Origin: Anodontia alba
Lineage: Eukaryota > Mollusca > Bivalvia > Lucinida > Lucinidae
DNA: 64,000 bases
Assembly (NCBI GenBank): GCA_964016985.1
Contig: OZ024823.1
Coordinates: forward strand, 27,949,716-28,013,715
Direction of reading: 5' to 3'
Under the pieces are notes generated by a model. The model was not told the DNA's origin. It did not search any database and worked only from the letters and a program-made list of their open reading frames with translations. A program made the translations under genes and the position numbers. Below, in pieces: positions 1-11,039 of the stretch (positions within the stretch are counted from its first letter, which is position 1; each line of letters starts with the position of its first letter).

Positions 1-99
1 GTAAGCATTACTTGGTAAGCAAGCTTCGCCCACCATGCCCATGGGCCTGAACGAAGGAAATATCGGTAGAAGCGTATGTCCGGGATTTGGGAAGTCTAC

Positions 100-1638
100 T
101 TATGGCGCGTCACTGGCAAAAACATCAGAAACAATTCTGGAAACTGCCACATTGTAGGGATTGACTAGATCATGATGTCTCCCATAGAACTTCTTAAGTG
201 TTGCTACCAGTTTGGTTTTTTGATACCCCTGGCTCAACAACTTTTGAGTGAGCACTTTCCCACGCTCCATGAAGTCCTGATAATTTGAACAAGTTCTGGC
301 ATAACGGATTAACTGTGAAACGTAAACGCCGTATGCTGGTGCAGAAGGGATATTACTGCTCAGGAAAGGAAAGTTAACGATGGGAAAATTGAAGTCATCC
401 CGTTTGTCGTAAAGCCTAGTAGTAAGCTTTCCATTGTCGATGTAGAGATAACAATCCAAGTATGAGGAGGAGGCTGAAGTCTCCGTTGTTTCCTTTATTT
501 CAAGTTCACGTGGGTAGATGAATTCTAAATACTCTGCAAATTTTGTGTTTTTCAGAGACAATACATCATCTATATATCTGTAGGTGAAATTGAATTGTTG
601 TGCGAGGTGTTTCTTGCCTGCTTGGAGGAGACTTTGTACAAACTCCGCCTCATACGAGTATAAAAACAAGTCGGCAAGTAACGGTGCACAATTAGTACCC
701 ATCGGTATGCCGATTGTTTGTTGAAATATCCGACCGCCGAACTCCACAAAAATATTGTCGATTAGATATTCCAGCATCTTAATGACATCTGCATCTGAGT
801 ATTTTTGTGGTGCATCAGAGTGATCCCGAATGAAGTATGTGTCTTTGTAGCCAATGACAACATACTGAAATCGACGGTTACCATTCTTGTGGAAGAAACA
901 CTGGTTGATAATTGCCTTTAATTTAGATTTCAATTTATCATGAGGAATAGTAGTGTAAAGAGTAGAGAAATCGAAAGATTTTATACTGTTGACGGAATGA
1001 AGAGATTGTGCCTTTAGGTTTTCTAAGAGCTCTTTGGAGTTTTTCAGGATCCACATCTGATTAACACCACTTCTGACATATGCAGTGTCACAATACTTCT
1101 GAAGGCCTTCTTTAACTGCGGTTAGTATTCGTGTTAGAATCTGAGAAAGAGGCTTGGTTGAGCACTTAGCTGAACCAGCAATATATCTCTGCATGTACGG
1201 ATTCTTGTGAAGTTTAGGAATCCAGTACAGTTTGGGAAGGTCAATATCTTCCTCTGGGAGGGAAATTCCAAATGTCAGCATCACCGAATGGTGGTTTTGT
1301 AGAATTTCTTCCTTGGACATAGCAGTAAGATTATATGTAGGGTTTCCGGTCATGGTACTCATACCAAGCTCTTCCATTAAGCAGTTTATATAGTGTGTTT
1401 TGCAAACAAACACAATGTTGTTAGATGCCTTGTCGGCTGGAACAACGACAAACTTCTCATGGATTTCAGCTGACTCAGCAGCAACATCTTGATCGTCAAA
1501 CACCGACTCATGTCGGCGAGACATGGTTCTGCTGAGTACTGAGACACGTCTGTTTACCAAGGACATTACCGATTTAACCCATTCAGACAGTGTGTCAACT
1601 TCTACGTCCTCTTTCTTGGCCCAGCGTCGTGCATACTC
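100..1638 (-). pseudogene. Penelope-like reverse transcriptase, 5'-truncated
   Basis: Open frame of about 512 codons read from about 1638 down to a stop at 100; the first ATG is at 1566, but the frame stays open upstream to the edge of an inserted MITE, so the true N-terminus is missing. Visible RT motifs in order: VPADKASNNIV near the N-terminus, FDFSTLYTTIPH (catalytic-D block), GIPMGTNCAPLLADLFLYS, and YRYIDDVLS with the catalytic DD. The ADKx, LYTxIP and YIDD blocks are characteristic of Penelope-like retroelements; this assignment is from family knowledge. No GIY-YIG endonuclease domain follows YIDD: the frame ends about 150 codons later with a natural stop. No internal stops or frameshifts, so the copy is fairly young. 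It could be another RT lineage that shares these blocks. Confidence 0.75.
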
Positions 1639-1882
1639 ATACCCACTTTTATACAGAAAAATTGGGGTTTAAAGGGGTACACATTATTTTTCTTATTTCT
1701 GCTCAAAAACATAGAGTGTGGGTACTCGTTAGAACCGCTTTATCAAGGCGGTCCTAACGAGTACCCACAATCTATATTTTGAGCAGAAATATGAAAAACA
1801 TCAGATCTTTTTTATCTGAACCTTTTCAATTTTGGTGGTAAAATTTTTAACATATTTGAATAGGCGTATTTTGTTTTGTAAT
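1639..1882 (+). mobile_element. MITE family E copy 1, left end missing
   Basis: Starts about 42 bp inside the family consensus, abutting the Penelope-like frame, and runs through the central hairpin (1700-1790) to a degraded right terminus ending TTTTGTAATG. The hairpin apex differs from other copies (CCGCTTTATCAAGGCGG). Confidence 0.8.
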
Positions 1883-1911
1883 GTTAATGCAAACTGAGTT
1901 TTATTTTCCAG

Positions 1912-1962
1912 GATGCAGCCACCAATTTAGATGATACGCAACAACTAATGAATCTCAAACAG
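1912..1962 (+). CDS. Candidate host exon a (51 nt, 17 codons)
   Basis: Bounded by a pyrimidine-rich acceptor (ttttattttccag) and a donor gtatga. Open in phase 0, encoding DAATNLDDTQQLMNLKQ. It joins without a stop to the exon at 2906. Function not recognised; upstream exons would lie outside the window or left of the Penelope-like insertion. Exon calls rest on splice consensus and chained open frames only; transcript evidence is absent. Confidence 0.45.
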
Positions 1963-2905
1963 GTATGATATATATTATTGACAAACATAAATTTGAAGTT
2001 AAAACATGTTTTTTTTTTTTTAATTTGATTGTTCCAATGCGGTATTTATATTAAAGTTCCTTTTCGATTTGTTCGTTCTTTTTACGTTAAAGTGATGTTT
2101 TGTACGAAAGCTGGATGGGTAATTCTAAATTATTCCGTCTTGTATGTATGTATGTATGTATATAGTTGCGTGTCTTTGCAAGCGTCGTGTGTTAGTGCGT
2201 GTGAACATGCACATCTGTCTGTCAGTCCGTCTCTCTCTCATCTTTCCGTTATTCAGACCGTCCACCCCGACTGTCTGCCTTCATGTGCCTATCACACATG
2301 CATTCGCACGCGGACACGCCCCGTTGCACTTACAAAAGAAAGCAAGCATACACGCATGCACGCCTGAGCTCACAAAAGGATACGCTTATGGATGCGCTCA
2401 CAGTGACAAAGTGTATGCGCGCATCCATTCGCGGATAGGCAGACAGACAGATGACAAAAATTAGCTGGATCTAGTCAGTTCCAGGAAACATCGATACTTC
2501 AGCCATTTTATCGATTGTGTACCTGCTCATTGATTGAGGTTTATGCATTTTAGAATCTATTAACTTATTTATGCCTATCGTCCCATAAAGGGACATTGAC
2601 AAACAATGTAGACACAGATCAGACGCCACATAATGCGGCGTCTGATCAGGGTCTACAATGTTTGCATTAAAATAGAGGATTTTTTATAAACATGGTAATT
2701 ATGAAAACTAACCAGACATCCTTTCTTTTGGAAATAGACAAGTCCAATGACTTAAGTCCACTCGGTATAAATGGGTTAATAAAGGAAGAGTCTTTGTTTA
2801 TAATTATTGTCAATTTGACAAAGACATGGAAATGCGTTTTTCATTCGTGATCATAGATCCATACAGGAATAAGTTGAACATGGTTATTTTATTCTGTACT
2901 TACAG
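1963..2905 (+). other. Intron between candidate exons a and b
   Basis: 943 nt. Contains a (TATG)n microsatellite at about 2140-2160, a CA/CT-rich stretch to about 2460 whose small open frames are low-complexity, and a family B MITE at 2560-2779. No coding signal seen. Confidence 0.4.
2560..2779. mobile_element. MITE family B copy 1 (TTAA-flanked)
   Basis: Flanked by TTAA on both sides, with inner ends resembling CCCATTTATGCC and its complement (right end cataaatggg-type). The core has an inverted pair around GATCAGACGCC/GGCGTCTGATC and TGTAGAC/GTCTACA. TTAA targets with CCC-starting termini are typical of piggyBac-type elements, so a piggyBac-derived MITE is inferred. No transposase. Confidence 0.7.
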
Positions 2906-2954
2906 CCATTTGAATGTACTGGAGATAATACCCATCCGATGGAAATAGAAACAG
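2906..2954 (+). CDS. Candidate host exon b (49 nt)
   Basis: Acceptor ttctgtacttacag and donor gtaaaa. Continuing in phase 0 from exon a it encodes PFECTGDNTHPMEIET plus one base, with no stop, so the next exon must start in phase 1; the exon at 3108 does so. Confidence 0.45.
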
Positions 2955-3107
2955 GTAAAATAAATATGTTTCCATTAACAAGAACCGTACTATGGTGTCT
3001 CGGTACTCAGCATAAACGCAGAATAACGTGGGCGTCTGCCAGTCAGTTCTGGATCCTCTAATCTTATCTTTAATCATTATAAGGAATCACATTTCATTTT
3101 TTTCCAG

Positions 3108-3205
3108 AGCTCGTCTGTTCGCTGTTTGCAATGACAATGTCCAGATGTACCTCATTTAGCGTAGAGACTAGTCTAAATCTAAGATACCTACAAATTCAAA
3201 TATGA
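3108..3205 (+). CDS. Candidate terminal host exon c
   Basis: Strong acceptor (atttcatttttttccag). With the split codon G|AG the frame reads ELVCSLFAMTMSRCTSFSVE and onward for about 33 residues to TGA at 3203-3205. An AATAAA follows at 3271-3276, about 66 nt after the stop, as expected of a 3' UTR. Exons a-c give one uninterrupted frame of about 66 residues across two introns (943 and 153 nt). Protein family not recognised; acidic then mixed composition. Confidence 0.42.
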
Positions 3206-3270
3206 TTATCGAAGTCTGATAACCTTGCTCGATTTTGAAACATGTTTTGGAAAGGTATAAATAGTAAAAC

Positions 3271-3276
3271 AATAAA
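3271..3276 (+). terminator. Candidate polyadenylation signal AATAAA
   Basis: Canonical hexamer 66 nt after the stop of candidate exon c, followed by an A/T-rich stretch. Supports a 3' gene end here but is common by chance in A+T-rich DNA. Confidence 0.35.
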
Positions 3277-3525
3277 ATCAGTATACATTTAAGATGATAA
3301 AAAAAAATAAAAGATGTACATGTAGAACTGTCAACAAGTAGTGATTGGGACTAACTTTTCTGATTCCACTGCTATAGAAAAACCTGTATGCTACTGATAT
3401 TATACAACTTTACTGAATATAAGTTTACTAATAAACTAATTTGTATACTTAAAATATTACCTTATTGCCCATCGACCATTTAAACTTACCTTCTTAGAAA
3501 CTTTTACTTTCATACAAATAATTAC

Positions 3526-3752
3526 CTAAACCAATTTATGCCTCGCGGCCCATAAAACGTATATTGGCAGACAGTGTAGATGCGGAGTGATCAGGGTCTA
3601 CACTATGTGCATTGTATCAGGGAATTCCTATAAAACATGACAGTAAAAAAAAACAAAAAAACAACAACAAAAAAACAACATGACACCCGACACCCAAATG
3701 GACCTGCCTAAAAAGTCGAAGTGACAGGGCCCACTGGGCATAAATGGGTTAA
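3526..3752. mobile_element. MITE family B copy 2
   Basis: Right flank TTAA after gggcataaatggg; the left end reads CTAA-ccaatttatgcc (diverged). Internal A-rich insertion (about 3646-3680). Same GTAGA...GATCAGGGTCTACA core as copy 1. Confidence 0.6.
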
Positions 3753-4183
3753 TGATACGGTCTAGATTCGCATTTCTTTTCACCTATTTGCTGTGTCCCA
3801 TAAAACGCATAAAATATTTCATTGATAAAAAGATCCAAAAGGAATCATCTCGTATCGTCTGTATAAAGCTGTGCTTACAGGAGGCTCTGGGACTTGAGTT
3901 CATTGGTTTCTCCGTGGCACAAAGTTATTGATAACAAATGTTCATCTGCTACATTAATGTCTTCTCGATTGTTACTCAACTACCCAAATTCCAACTATGC
4001 ACGCTGCTTTCAAACTCTAGTCGTTGGAAGCTTAACTGCATTTTTGTATTCTGATTGATCACATTTCAACAACCGATAAATCGAATTAGTAAACGGGAGA
4101 TTACTTGCAATTTCCTACCGTATAATCCCACCAGTTATCGTTACGACACATCCAACTTGTGACTACTACTAATTTATTAAAAA
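3753..4183. other. Unassigned intergenic sequence
   Basis: A/T-rich, stops in all frames. No repeat or gene recognised. Confidence 0.5.
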
Positions 4184-4315
4184 AAAAAGGTAAGAGAAAA
4201 GTCCAGGGAGTGCCACAATCACAAACCGCAGCCCTTTCCAGACACCAAGAGGAAGAGGAAACCGATAAAACCAAACAAGCACAAATCGAACAAACGTACG
4301 AAAAGCACTAAGATT
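4184..4315 (-). repeat. Dispersed repeat N, minus copy
   Basis: Reverse complement of 8128-8275: shares the stretch around GGGAGTGCCACAATCACAAA and the following G/A-rich part. Two inverted copies about 4 kb apart. Family not recognised. Confidence 0.65.
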
Positions 4316-4498
4316 AGCAGTTATTAATAATCTATTAATTTAACTAACGAACTTGTTTATCTTTAGGCACCGTTTATTCCCTTAGCGGTATATATCACAA
4401 AACATAACTTAAAAGTAATTGTTACAAAAATGATCACCAGAGCTTGTTATCCATTTTTAAACACTCATGCACGATAACCGTGCAGCTAATCGAACATA

Positions 4499-4632
4499 CA
4501 TCACGAAAACATGCCTATATAATTTTGATCCCCTTAAACCCCACTTTTATATAGTAACACTGGAGTTTACAGGGGTAAACATTATTTTTCCAATTTCTGC
4601 TGAAAACAAGTACCCACAATCCATGTTTTGAG

Positions 4633-4708
<76 letters not shown>

Positions 4709-4789
4709 ATCAGATTTTTTTATCTGAAAATTTTCTCTTATTTGGTGGTAAAATGTTCAGTATATTTGAATAGGCATGTTTTCGTAATG
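4499..4789 (+). mobile_element. MITE family E copy 2 with (TA)n centre
   Basis: Both 20-bp termini present (CATCACGAAAACATGCC and complement). The right half of the central hairpin is lost and replaced by a (TA)n tract at about 4636-4703. Flanked by a diverged direct repeat (gcttgttatcc...gataaccgtgcagct) at about 4441-4487 and 4811-4877. Confidence 0.85.
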
Positions 4790-6079
4790 CATATGTATCG
4801 TATTTATAAGTGCTTGTTATCCCGTTTCAAATACTCATACGCTGTAAGCATTATTTGAGCGATAACCGTGCAGCTGTGCGCAAAAACATCTGTACCGTAT
4901 TTATAAGTTATTTTTGCCATACATTTGGGTTTAATTCGTGTAGTGCAAAGGGCACTGACACACGCTTGAACACTATATTTTGACCGGAGTTACCTCTAGA
5001 AAACTGTACCTTAAGTTCACAGTCAGCATGTAATACTGATCCAGTTTACTTGCTTCATTTTTGATATTTTGTTAGCACCCTGTATGTTAAGATCAGGGCC
5101 TCTAAAACATAAAGGAGGATAGGGACGTTCGTATCCGGACCATCTGTCGGATTTATGGATAAGCAGTGGAAGCTTACAGTCAACATCTTGTTTTCACCTA
5201 CCTATATAGTTTGGCTGCCATATTTGTTTTATATTTGACCTGTAGTTTTAGTTTAATCATATTTTATTGCCAAATAATCATATAGCAAGTGGGTTGGACC
5301 ACAAGTTCTCACAACATTAGATAAGGTCCTCCCCAAAACAAAATATAACATACAAAGTTTATGGCAAATATTATTATGTAGACACTAGAATTCCAACTGT
5401 CCAGATGCTAGTACAGAAAGAAGAAAGAAGATAAAATTATATATTATTATTATTATATAAGATCAAACAATATACAGCGTCTGGAGAGTCCGAGTTCGCG
5501 TGTTTACATGCATACAAAATTAATTTATAATCAACAAAACATTCAGCGGTCGCAAGTAGAGCTATTGAAAGAAGAAAATAAATAGAAAAAAAAAAGAATA
5601 AACTTTAGGAGTATAATGATAAGAAAAGTAGTTCCATAGGAATCTAGTTTCAAGGATGAAAATGAAACTAAGAAGGATGAGTAGTGAGTGGGAGTCACCA
5701 AACCATTTGACCTGTATATGTCAATATGTTTGTAACGATAAAGGTACTTGGATCACAGTTAGAAGTAGAGTAGGGCAGCTGCAATCCTCGGACATTATTT
5801 GACCTTGAGCTATTCCATAGGTCATATGATATATGATTGAAGTGGGTGATGTTTCGACCAAATTTAATAGCACATTTAAAAAATGACAGCCGAACTATAC
5901 CTCAGTATATGAGTTTGTTCTGTATTTCAGAGTTCACTGGTTTAGTTAGTTTTGATATAAAGTTATAAAAAAGTTTATCGTGGATGCATCTGGACAATGT
6001 CAGCTAAAATTCCCATCAATATTAGTCCATGACGTAAATTTTCTGTCTATTTTAGACCATTTCATGGATTTAACTGAAT
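4790..6079. other. Unassigned intergenic sequence
   Basis: Apart from the flank repeat at 4811-4877, only A/T-rich sequence with GAAAGAAGA-type simple motifs (5415-5435, 5567-5600). No coding potential seen. Confidence 0.5.
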
Positions 6080-6353
6080 CATTATGATAACACCTATTCA
6101 AATATGTTGAAAATTTTACAACTAAAAAAAAAAAAAATTACAGATAAAAAATTCTGATATTTTTCATATTTCTGCTCAAAAAGATAGATTGTTGGTAATC
6201 TATAGAACCGCCTCAAACAAGTATCCACAATCTATGCTTTTTTTTTTTTTTTTTGCAAAATAAGAAAAATAATGTATATCCCTGTAAACCCCAGTTTCAC
6301 TATATAAAAGTTGGGATTAAGGGGGTCAACATTGTAGGCATGTTTACGTGATG
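6080..6353 (-). mobile_element. MITE family E copy 3, hairpin degraded
   Basis: Reverse orientation. Terminal repeats diverged (CATTATGATAACACC; tgtttacgtgatg). Central hairpin eroded by an A-run (6124-6136) and a T-run (6238-6255). Confidence 0.75.
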
Positions 6354-6980
6354 GTTTCAAATCAAGTCGCGCATGAGGACGAATGCACAGGCTGATCTAA
6401 ATTTTCGCTGGATGCACAAGTCCGGCTACTTGCGGATCCGTTTCTTCTGTAGAAAGACAGCAGCAGCTAAAGACCAAAACCAGTAATTAATTGAGCTTGA
6501 CGCATCAATCTCTCATTCATTAGAAATATTATGGTCATTGTATTATGGCTAGAGTAGACAGGGATGCGATCAGTGCATTTTAAAATGAATTCAATAGTGT
6601 TAAGCGCACAAAAACAAGCTTCGCTGTCCTTTTACAGTTATTGTCATAAGGTGTTTTCCAACATCAACCGTTTAATATTAATATTTTGAAAAAAAAAAAC
6701 GTTTACCTTTATCGAGCTCACTTTAATTGTGTTTCGCCATCACTATCCCTGCGTGCAATACAAACTGGTATACGCTAGAGGGCGTAAACAGTATTGCAAA
6801 CTTCATTACTGCTTATGAAGAGTCTCAATGAAACCGAGACTCTCATTTTCTAATCTGTTTTGTGTTTTTTTGTTTCCAAAGGCAATCTTTTGACGTTTAT
6901 TGTTGTGTCAAAGAAAAGTGCACGATTTTAATTTATGTGAACCAACACTTTTGTAGTTAAAAACCGGTACATACATTAAT
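6354..6980. other. M/F-type repeat fragment then unassigned DNA
   Basis: 6360-6460 resembles the GCGCATG.../GGCTGATCTAAATTTTCGCTGG arm of families L/M. The rest holds no recognised gene. Confidence 0.4.
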
Positions 6981-6982
6981 AT

Positions 6983-7110
6983 ATGAGCCGGAGCACAGCA
7001 TTTCCTACAAGATCGCATGTGCACCCAGCATCTTCGCAGTCTGATCAGTCTGCGTATATCACTCTATGCACATGCTGTAAACCTTCGCTGGGTGTATAGG
7101 TAAACTTTTT
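6983..7110. mobile_element. Family L MITE, short copy
   Basis: Begins GAGCCGGAGCACAGCATTTC and carries the CTACAAGAT and CGCAGTCTGATCAG blocks shared with copies at 20484, 20785 and 21021; the right arm is shortened. Confidence 0.55.
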
Positions 7111-7228
7111 GGAAATGTTCTTCCTTGGCTTATTTGTATTAAAACGACAGGCATTGTAACTGTCTTTTATAGTCTTTTTTAATATTACATTGTATAACTC
7201 TATGGCTCCTTATTCAGCATATTACTAC

Positions 7229-7316
7229 CTAACTAGCATTCTCCTTAAATCTTAATTGGAGCGTTATCGGCCCGACAGGTCCCCTATAGAGATTTAAATA
7301 GGATACTTGCTGGGTA
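7229..7316. mobile_element. MITE family D copy 1 (diverged)
   Basis: TAGCATTCT...GTTATCGGCCCGACAGG...ATACTTGCTGGG, a shortened, diverged copy of the family D palindrome. Confidence 0.6.
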
Positions 7317-7335
7317 TTGCAGTGCTTTCATTAAT

Positions 7336-7440
7336 GATCTATTCTAGAATTGATTTAGTTTATATTAATTTTATCCGGGAAACTGAGCTGGGAAATCCGA
7401 ATTTTTCCTTGGATATAAAATAGATTTTAGAATAGATCAC
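7336..7440. repeat. Imperfect inverted repeat
   Basis: GATCTATTCTAGAAT at the left pairs with ATTTTAGAATAGATC at the right, with further pairing of atccgggaa-flanking sequence. Probably another small palindromic MITE; single copy in the window. Confidence 0.4.
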
Positions 7441-7586
7441 AAACAATGAATATGCATGTATGTTTCGGCCAAACGCCTTTGTTTTATTACAGGATTGCTC
7501 TCAAAGGTCGTCTAACGGCTTATTGTTGGAACGCTCAGCGCCCAAAAACCACATCTCCCTGCACAGAGATAATAAAGTTAATGCAG

Positions 7587-7612
7587 TGACGTCACACGTA
7601 GGAGGCCATGTT
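7587..7612 (+). promoter_or_regulatory. CRE-like site plus GCCATGTT
   Basis: Consensus CRE TGACGTCA (7587-7594) followed 10 nt later by GCCATGTT, a YY1-like core. The same pairing of motifs occurs at 43978-44006. No downstream gene is evident. Confidence 0.25.
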
Positions 7613-8127
7613 GTTAATCGAAGGAGGCAGTTTAGTGTATTAAAAGTGTATGATATATCCTCGAAAATTTTATGGATATATGTTTTATAAAGGTACTGTC
7701 TCTTTAAATATATTTATTCACTGTGAACTATAATGCATCCGGAGATATCTTTATATATTTTCTTTATCAGCTTCAAGCATTATCGATGATCGTTTGTCCC
7801 TTGGTGCACATTGTCAGGTGAATTTTCAAATATTTTTAACAATTAATAGTGTATGTTCATAGAACTTTATAGATAGGTTTTTATGTGTTTTTATATTAAG
7901 AGTAGCATCGGGACCCAGGGTGAAGTTAGCTAGCTGTAAAAGTGCTTTAACCCCCACGGTGGTTTACTCTACTGAACGTTCTAAGGCGGTGGTCCCGGTG
8001 TTAGTCTTACTCTTTGTTGCTTTGTGGTTTATTCTACGAGGCGATTTGTTGTATGTCTTTCCGTGTGTCATTTTGTTCTTGTGTTTTTCAGTCCTTTTAG
8101 TATTGCGCTTACCTCGCTTGGGGAAAA

Positions 8128-8275
8128 GAGAGCTAATCTTAGTGATTTTCGTACGTTTGTTCGATTTGTGCTTGTTTGGATTTGTCGGTTTCCTCTTCCT
8201 CTTGGGGTCTGTGAAGGGCTGCGGTTTGTGATTGTGGCACTCCCTGGACTTTTCTCTTACCTTTGTTTTTGATAT
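8128..8275 (+). repeat. Dispersed repeat N, plus copy
   Basis: Inverted match to 4184-4315. The 103-codon frame here (7920-8231) is hydrophobic but falls in repeat sequence and is not supported as a gene. Confidence 0.65.
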
Positions 8276-8293
8276 TTTCTAATTTTATAGATC

Positions 8294-8440
8294 TGGGCGC
8301 AGTTTTTCAAAACTAACGATGTCGTTAGTTAATGTATTGTTAAAACTTTGATCATCTGACATACGCTAATATTTTTGCTGAAAAAATGTGAGTTGCTTTT
8401 GCATTTGCAAAAGCTACTCACATGTTTTCAGCAAAAATAC
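8294..8440. mobile_element. MITE family C copy 1, right part missing
   Basis: Starts GGGCGCAGTTTTTCAAAAC then TAACGATGTCGTTAG and has the central hairpin TGTGAGTTGCTTTTGC/GCAAAAGCTACTCACA; ends just after the hairpin. Confidence 0.7.
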
Positions 8441-8699
8441 CTGTGAATTCTATTTTGTACTTATTTGCGAATTTTGACTTTTAAAAAGCAGTGTGGGTTT
8501 CTCTCGCGAAAGGTCAGCCTTTTAACGTAGTTCATATGCAAATTAGGTGTATTTTGTACCTGTATATTCTTTTAATCGTATCTTGTGCTGCTAGCAATAT
8601 TACTGGTATCTTGTCTGAATAACCGATACGCTTGGTCAGCGCGCACTGAGATTTTGACTGCAAGTTCTGGTGCTCAGTCGTTAACCTGGTTAAAATAGC

Positions 8700-10160
8700 T
8701 TACAAGTTGGAATTTTGTGTAGGAGTTGGGGTTTAATGCTGTTTTTGAGGTCTCGGGTTTCAACAGACGGTTAGGGTTCCAGATTTTTAACGGTTGGATA
8801 GGGCTTTGAAGTTACCACGAAGTCTTGGAGTTCAGCTGACGGATGGGGCTCCGACGTATACAGGAGTCTTAGCTGGCGACTGTTGATAGGGCTTCGAAGT
8901 GACCCCGAATGCTTGGATCTCAACGGACGAATTGGGCTTTGAAGTTATCCCGAAGTCTTACATCTCAACAAACGGATTAGGCTTCTAAGTTATCCCGAAG
9001 CCATGGATCTCAACAAATGGATTGAGCTTCGAAGCTACCCCGAAGTCTTGGACCTCAACAAACGGATTAGGCTTTAAATTTACCCTGAAGTCTGGGATTG
9101 CACTGATTTATATTGGCATTATTACGTATACGTGGTAAACTGGTACGAATAGTGAACTAATTTCACGAATATATAGTGAAATAATTTCAAGGTGACGTCT
9201 CTTATTGAAACAGATACAGAGCTGTGTGTAAATGTAAGGTGCGGGTCAGAGGAAGCAAACCTATCACAGAGTTTGATAAGTGGTTGTTTGCAACAGGAGA
9301 TGAAATAAACGGATTGGGATTCGAAACTACCCCAAAGTCTTGGATCTCATCAAATGGATTAGACTTTGAATTTACCCCGAAGTCTTGGATTGCACTGATT
9401 TATATTGGCATTATTATACGTGGTAAACTGGTACGAATATATAGTGAATTAATTTCAAGATGACGTCTCTAATTGAAACAGATACAGAGCTGTGTGTTAA
9501 TGTAAGGTGCGGGTCAGAGGAAGCAAACCTATCATAGATCTTGATATTGGTTGTTTGCAACAGGAGATGGAACAAACGGATTAGGCTTCGGAGTTAGCCC
9601 GAAGTCTTGGGTCTCAACAAACGTATTGCGCTTAGACGCTACCCCGAAGTCTTGGATCCTATCATACGGATTAGGCTTTGAATTTACCCAGAAAGTCTTG
9701 GATTTCACTGATCTATATTGGCATTATTATACGTGGTAAACTGGTACGAATATACAGTGAATTAATTTCAAGATGACGCCTTCTATTGAAACAGATACAA
9801 AGCTATGTGTAAATGTAAGATGCGGGTCAGAGGAAGCAAACCTATCACAGATCTTGATAAGTGGCTGTTTGCAACAAGAGATGAAATAAAAGAATTGGGC
9901 TTCGAAGCTACCCCAAAGTCTTGATCTCAACAAAAGGTTTAGGCTTTGAATTTACCCCGAAGTCTTGGATTGCACTGATTTATATTGGCATAATTATACG
10001 TGGTAAACTGGTACGAATATATGGTAATTTGATTTCAAGATGACATCTCGTATTGAAACAGATACAGAGCTGAGTGTAAATGTAAAGTGCGAGTCAGAGG
10101 AAGAAAACCTATCACACATCTTGATAAGTGGTTGTTTGCAACAACAGGAGATGAAGTGAT
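8700..10160. repeat. Two-level tandem repeat (satellite-like)
   Basis: Short units of about 42-45 bp built on CTTGGATCTCAACAAACGGA and GGCTTCGAAGTTACCCCGAA tile 8780-9090. From 9090 they are embedded in a longer unit that starts TTGCACTGATTTATATTGGC at about 9095, 9387, 9701 and 9968 (spacing about 292, 314 and 267 bp) and includes GGTGCGGGTCAGAGGAAGCA. The small open frames here are repeat artefacts. Confidence 0.8.
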
Positions 10161-10623
10161 TTGTTTCATCTTTATGTAAACATTTGAATTTGGAGGATTC
10201 AAGTAAAACTGAACATACCTGCTTACCCGGTTGTTAACTGTTCATCGTAACGGAGAAAATGAATGAAACTTTATCTGAGATAGCCTGTGATAAGTGGAAG
10301 CCTGCGTTCACCTATGCTGAGGTGTGTGTATCAGGTGGGGGATAAGACAGAGTTTTAATGAAAACAAATGTAGTAAAGGGAGTAAAACCCTGCCATTTTG
10401 ACAAATGATAGCAAAAATAAAGACAAGCCTATCAAAATTGGCAGTCAAAGAAAACATGTTCTTTCAAGAGAATCTTCCGATAATGATGATTTGGGGCTGG
10501 TTGGATGGTGCGAAGGTGCCGCTAATAGTCTGAAACATTATTTCATAAGCGATTTGGTAACATAAAAAATATACAAAATATAACAAGATCATTAATAGTA
10601 ATTATGGCATACTTTTGGCAAGT

Positions 10624-10691
10624 GGCACATGGACCGACATAACGGCATGCAGGTGTGGATAGGCCGTATCGCTTGCCAGTCTGTCCATGTC
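10624..10691. repeat. Hairpin copy 1 of a local pair
   Basis: ACATGGACCGAC at the left end and GTCTGTCCATGT at the right end form a 12-bp stem with one mismatch, closed by a roughly 44-nt loop. Paralogue at 10797-10862. Confidence 0.55.
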
Positions 10692-10796
10692 ATCAGACTA
10701 ATAGTTAAAATCTTTCTTTCAAAATCGACTTGGAAATAACTGCAATGATAATAATAATAACGATAATAATAATGACATACTCAATTAGCTCGTAGT

Positions 10797-10862
10797 ACAT
10801 GGACTGACATTATGACATGCGAGTGTGGACTGTCCGTACAGCTTGCCAGTCGGTCCATGTAT
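10797..10862. repeat. Hairpin copy 2 of a local pair
   Basis: ACATGGACTGAC pairs with GTCGGTCCATGT (12 bp, one G-T). About 173 bp downstream of copy 1; the interior is similar but diverged (GCATGCAGGTGTGGA vs ACATGCGAGTGTGGA). Confidence 0.55.
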
Positions 10863-11039
10863 TCGAGCTGATATTTTATAACATTCGTTCGTTGGTGTTT
10901 TGAAAGGAAAAAAAAATGTGAAAGGTAATAAAAATTGACAGCAGACATGATGTAATGATGTTCGCTCTTTTGTGTAGACAAAGTTTTATCAAGGCGCTTG
11001 TATTTCTTTATGTTATGTTAGGATAACATTGAATTCAAT

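Noticed and set aside
2029..2464. Two overlapping open frames of over 100 codons
   Set aside because: Low-complexity (TATG)n and CA/CT-rich sequence within a putative intron; no domain and no splice support.
7920..8272. Hydrophobic 103-codon frame resembling a membrane protein
   Set aside because: It lies largely in dispersed repeat N, which also occurs inverted at 4184-4315, and an overlapping frame is equally hydrophobic.
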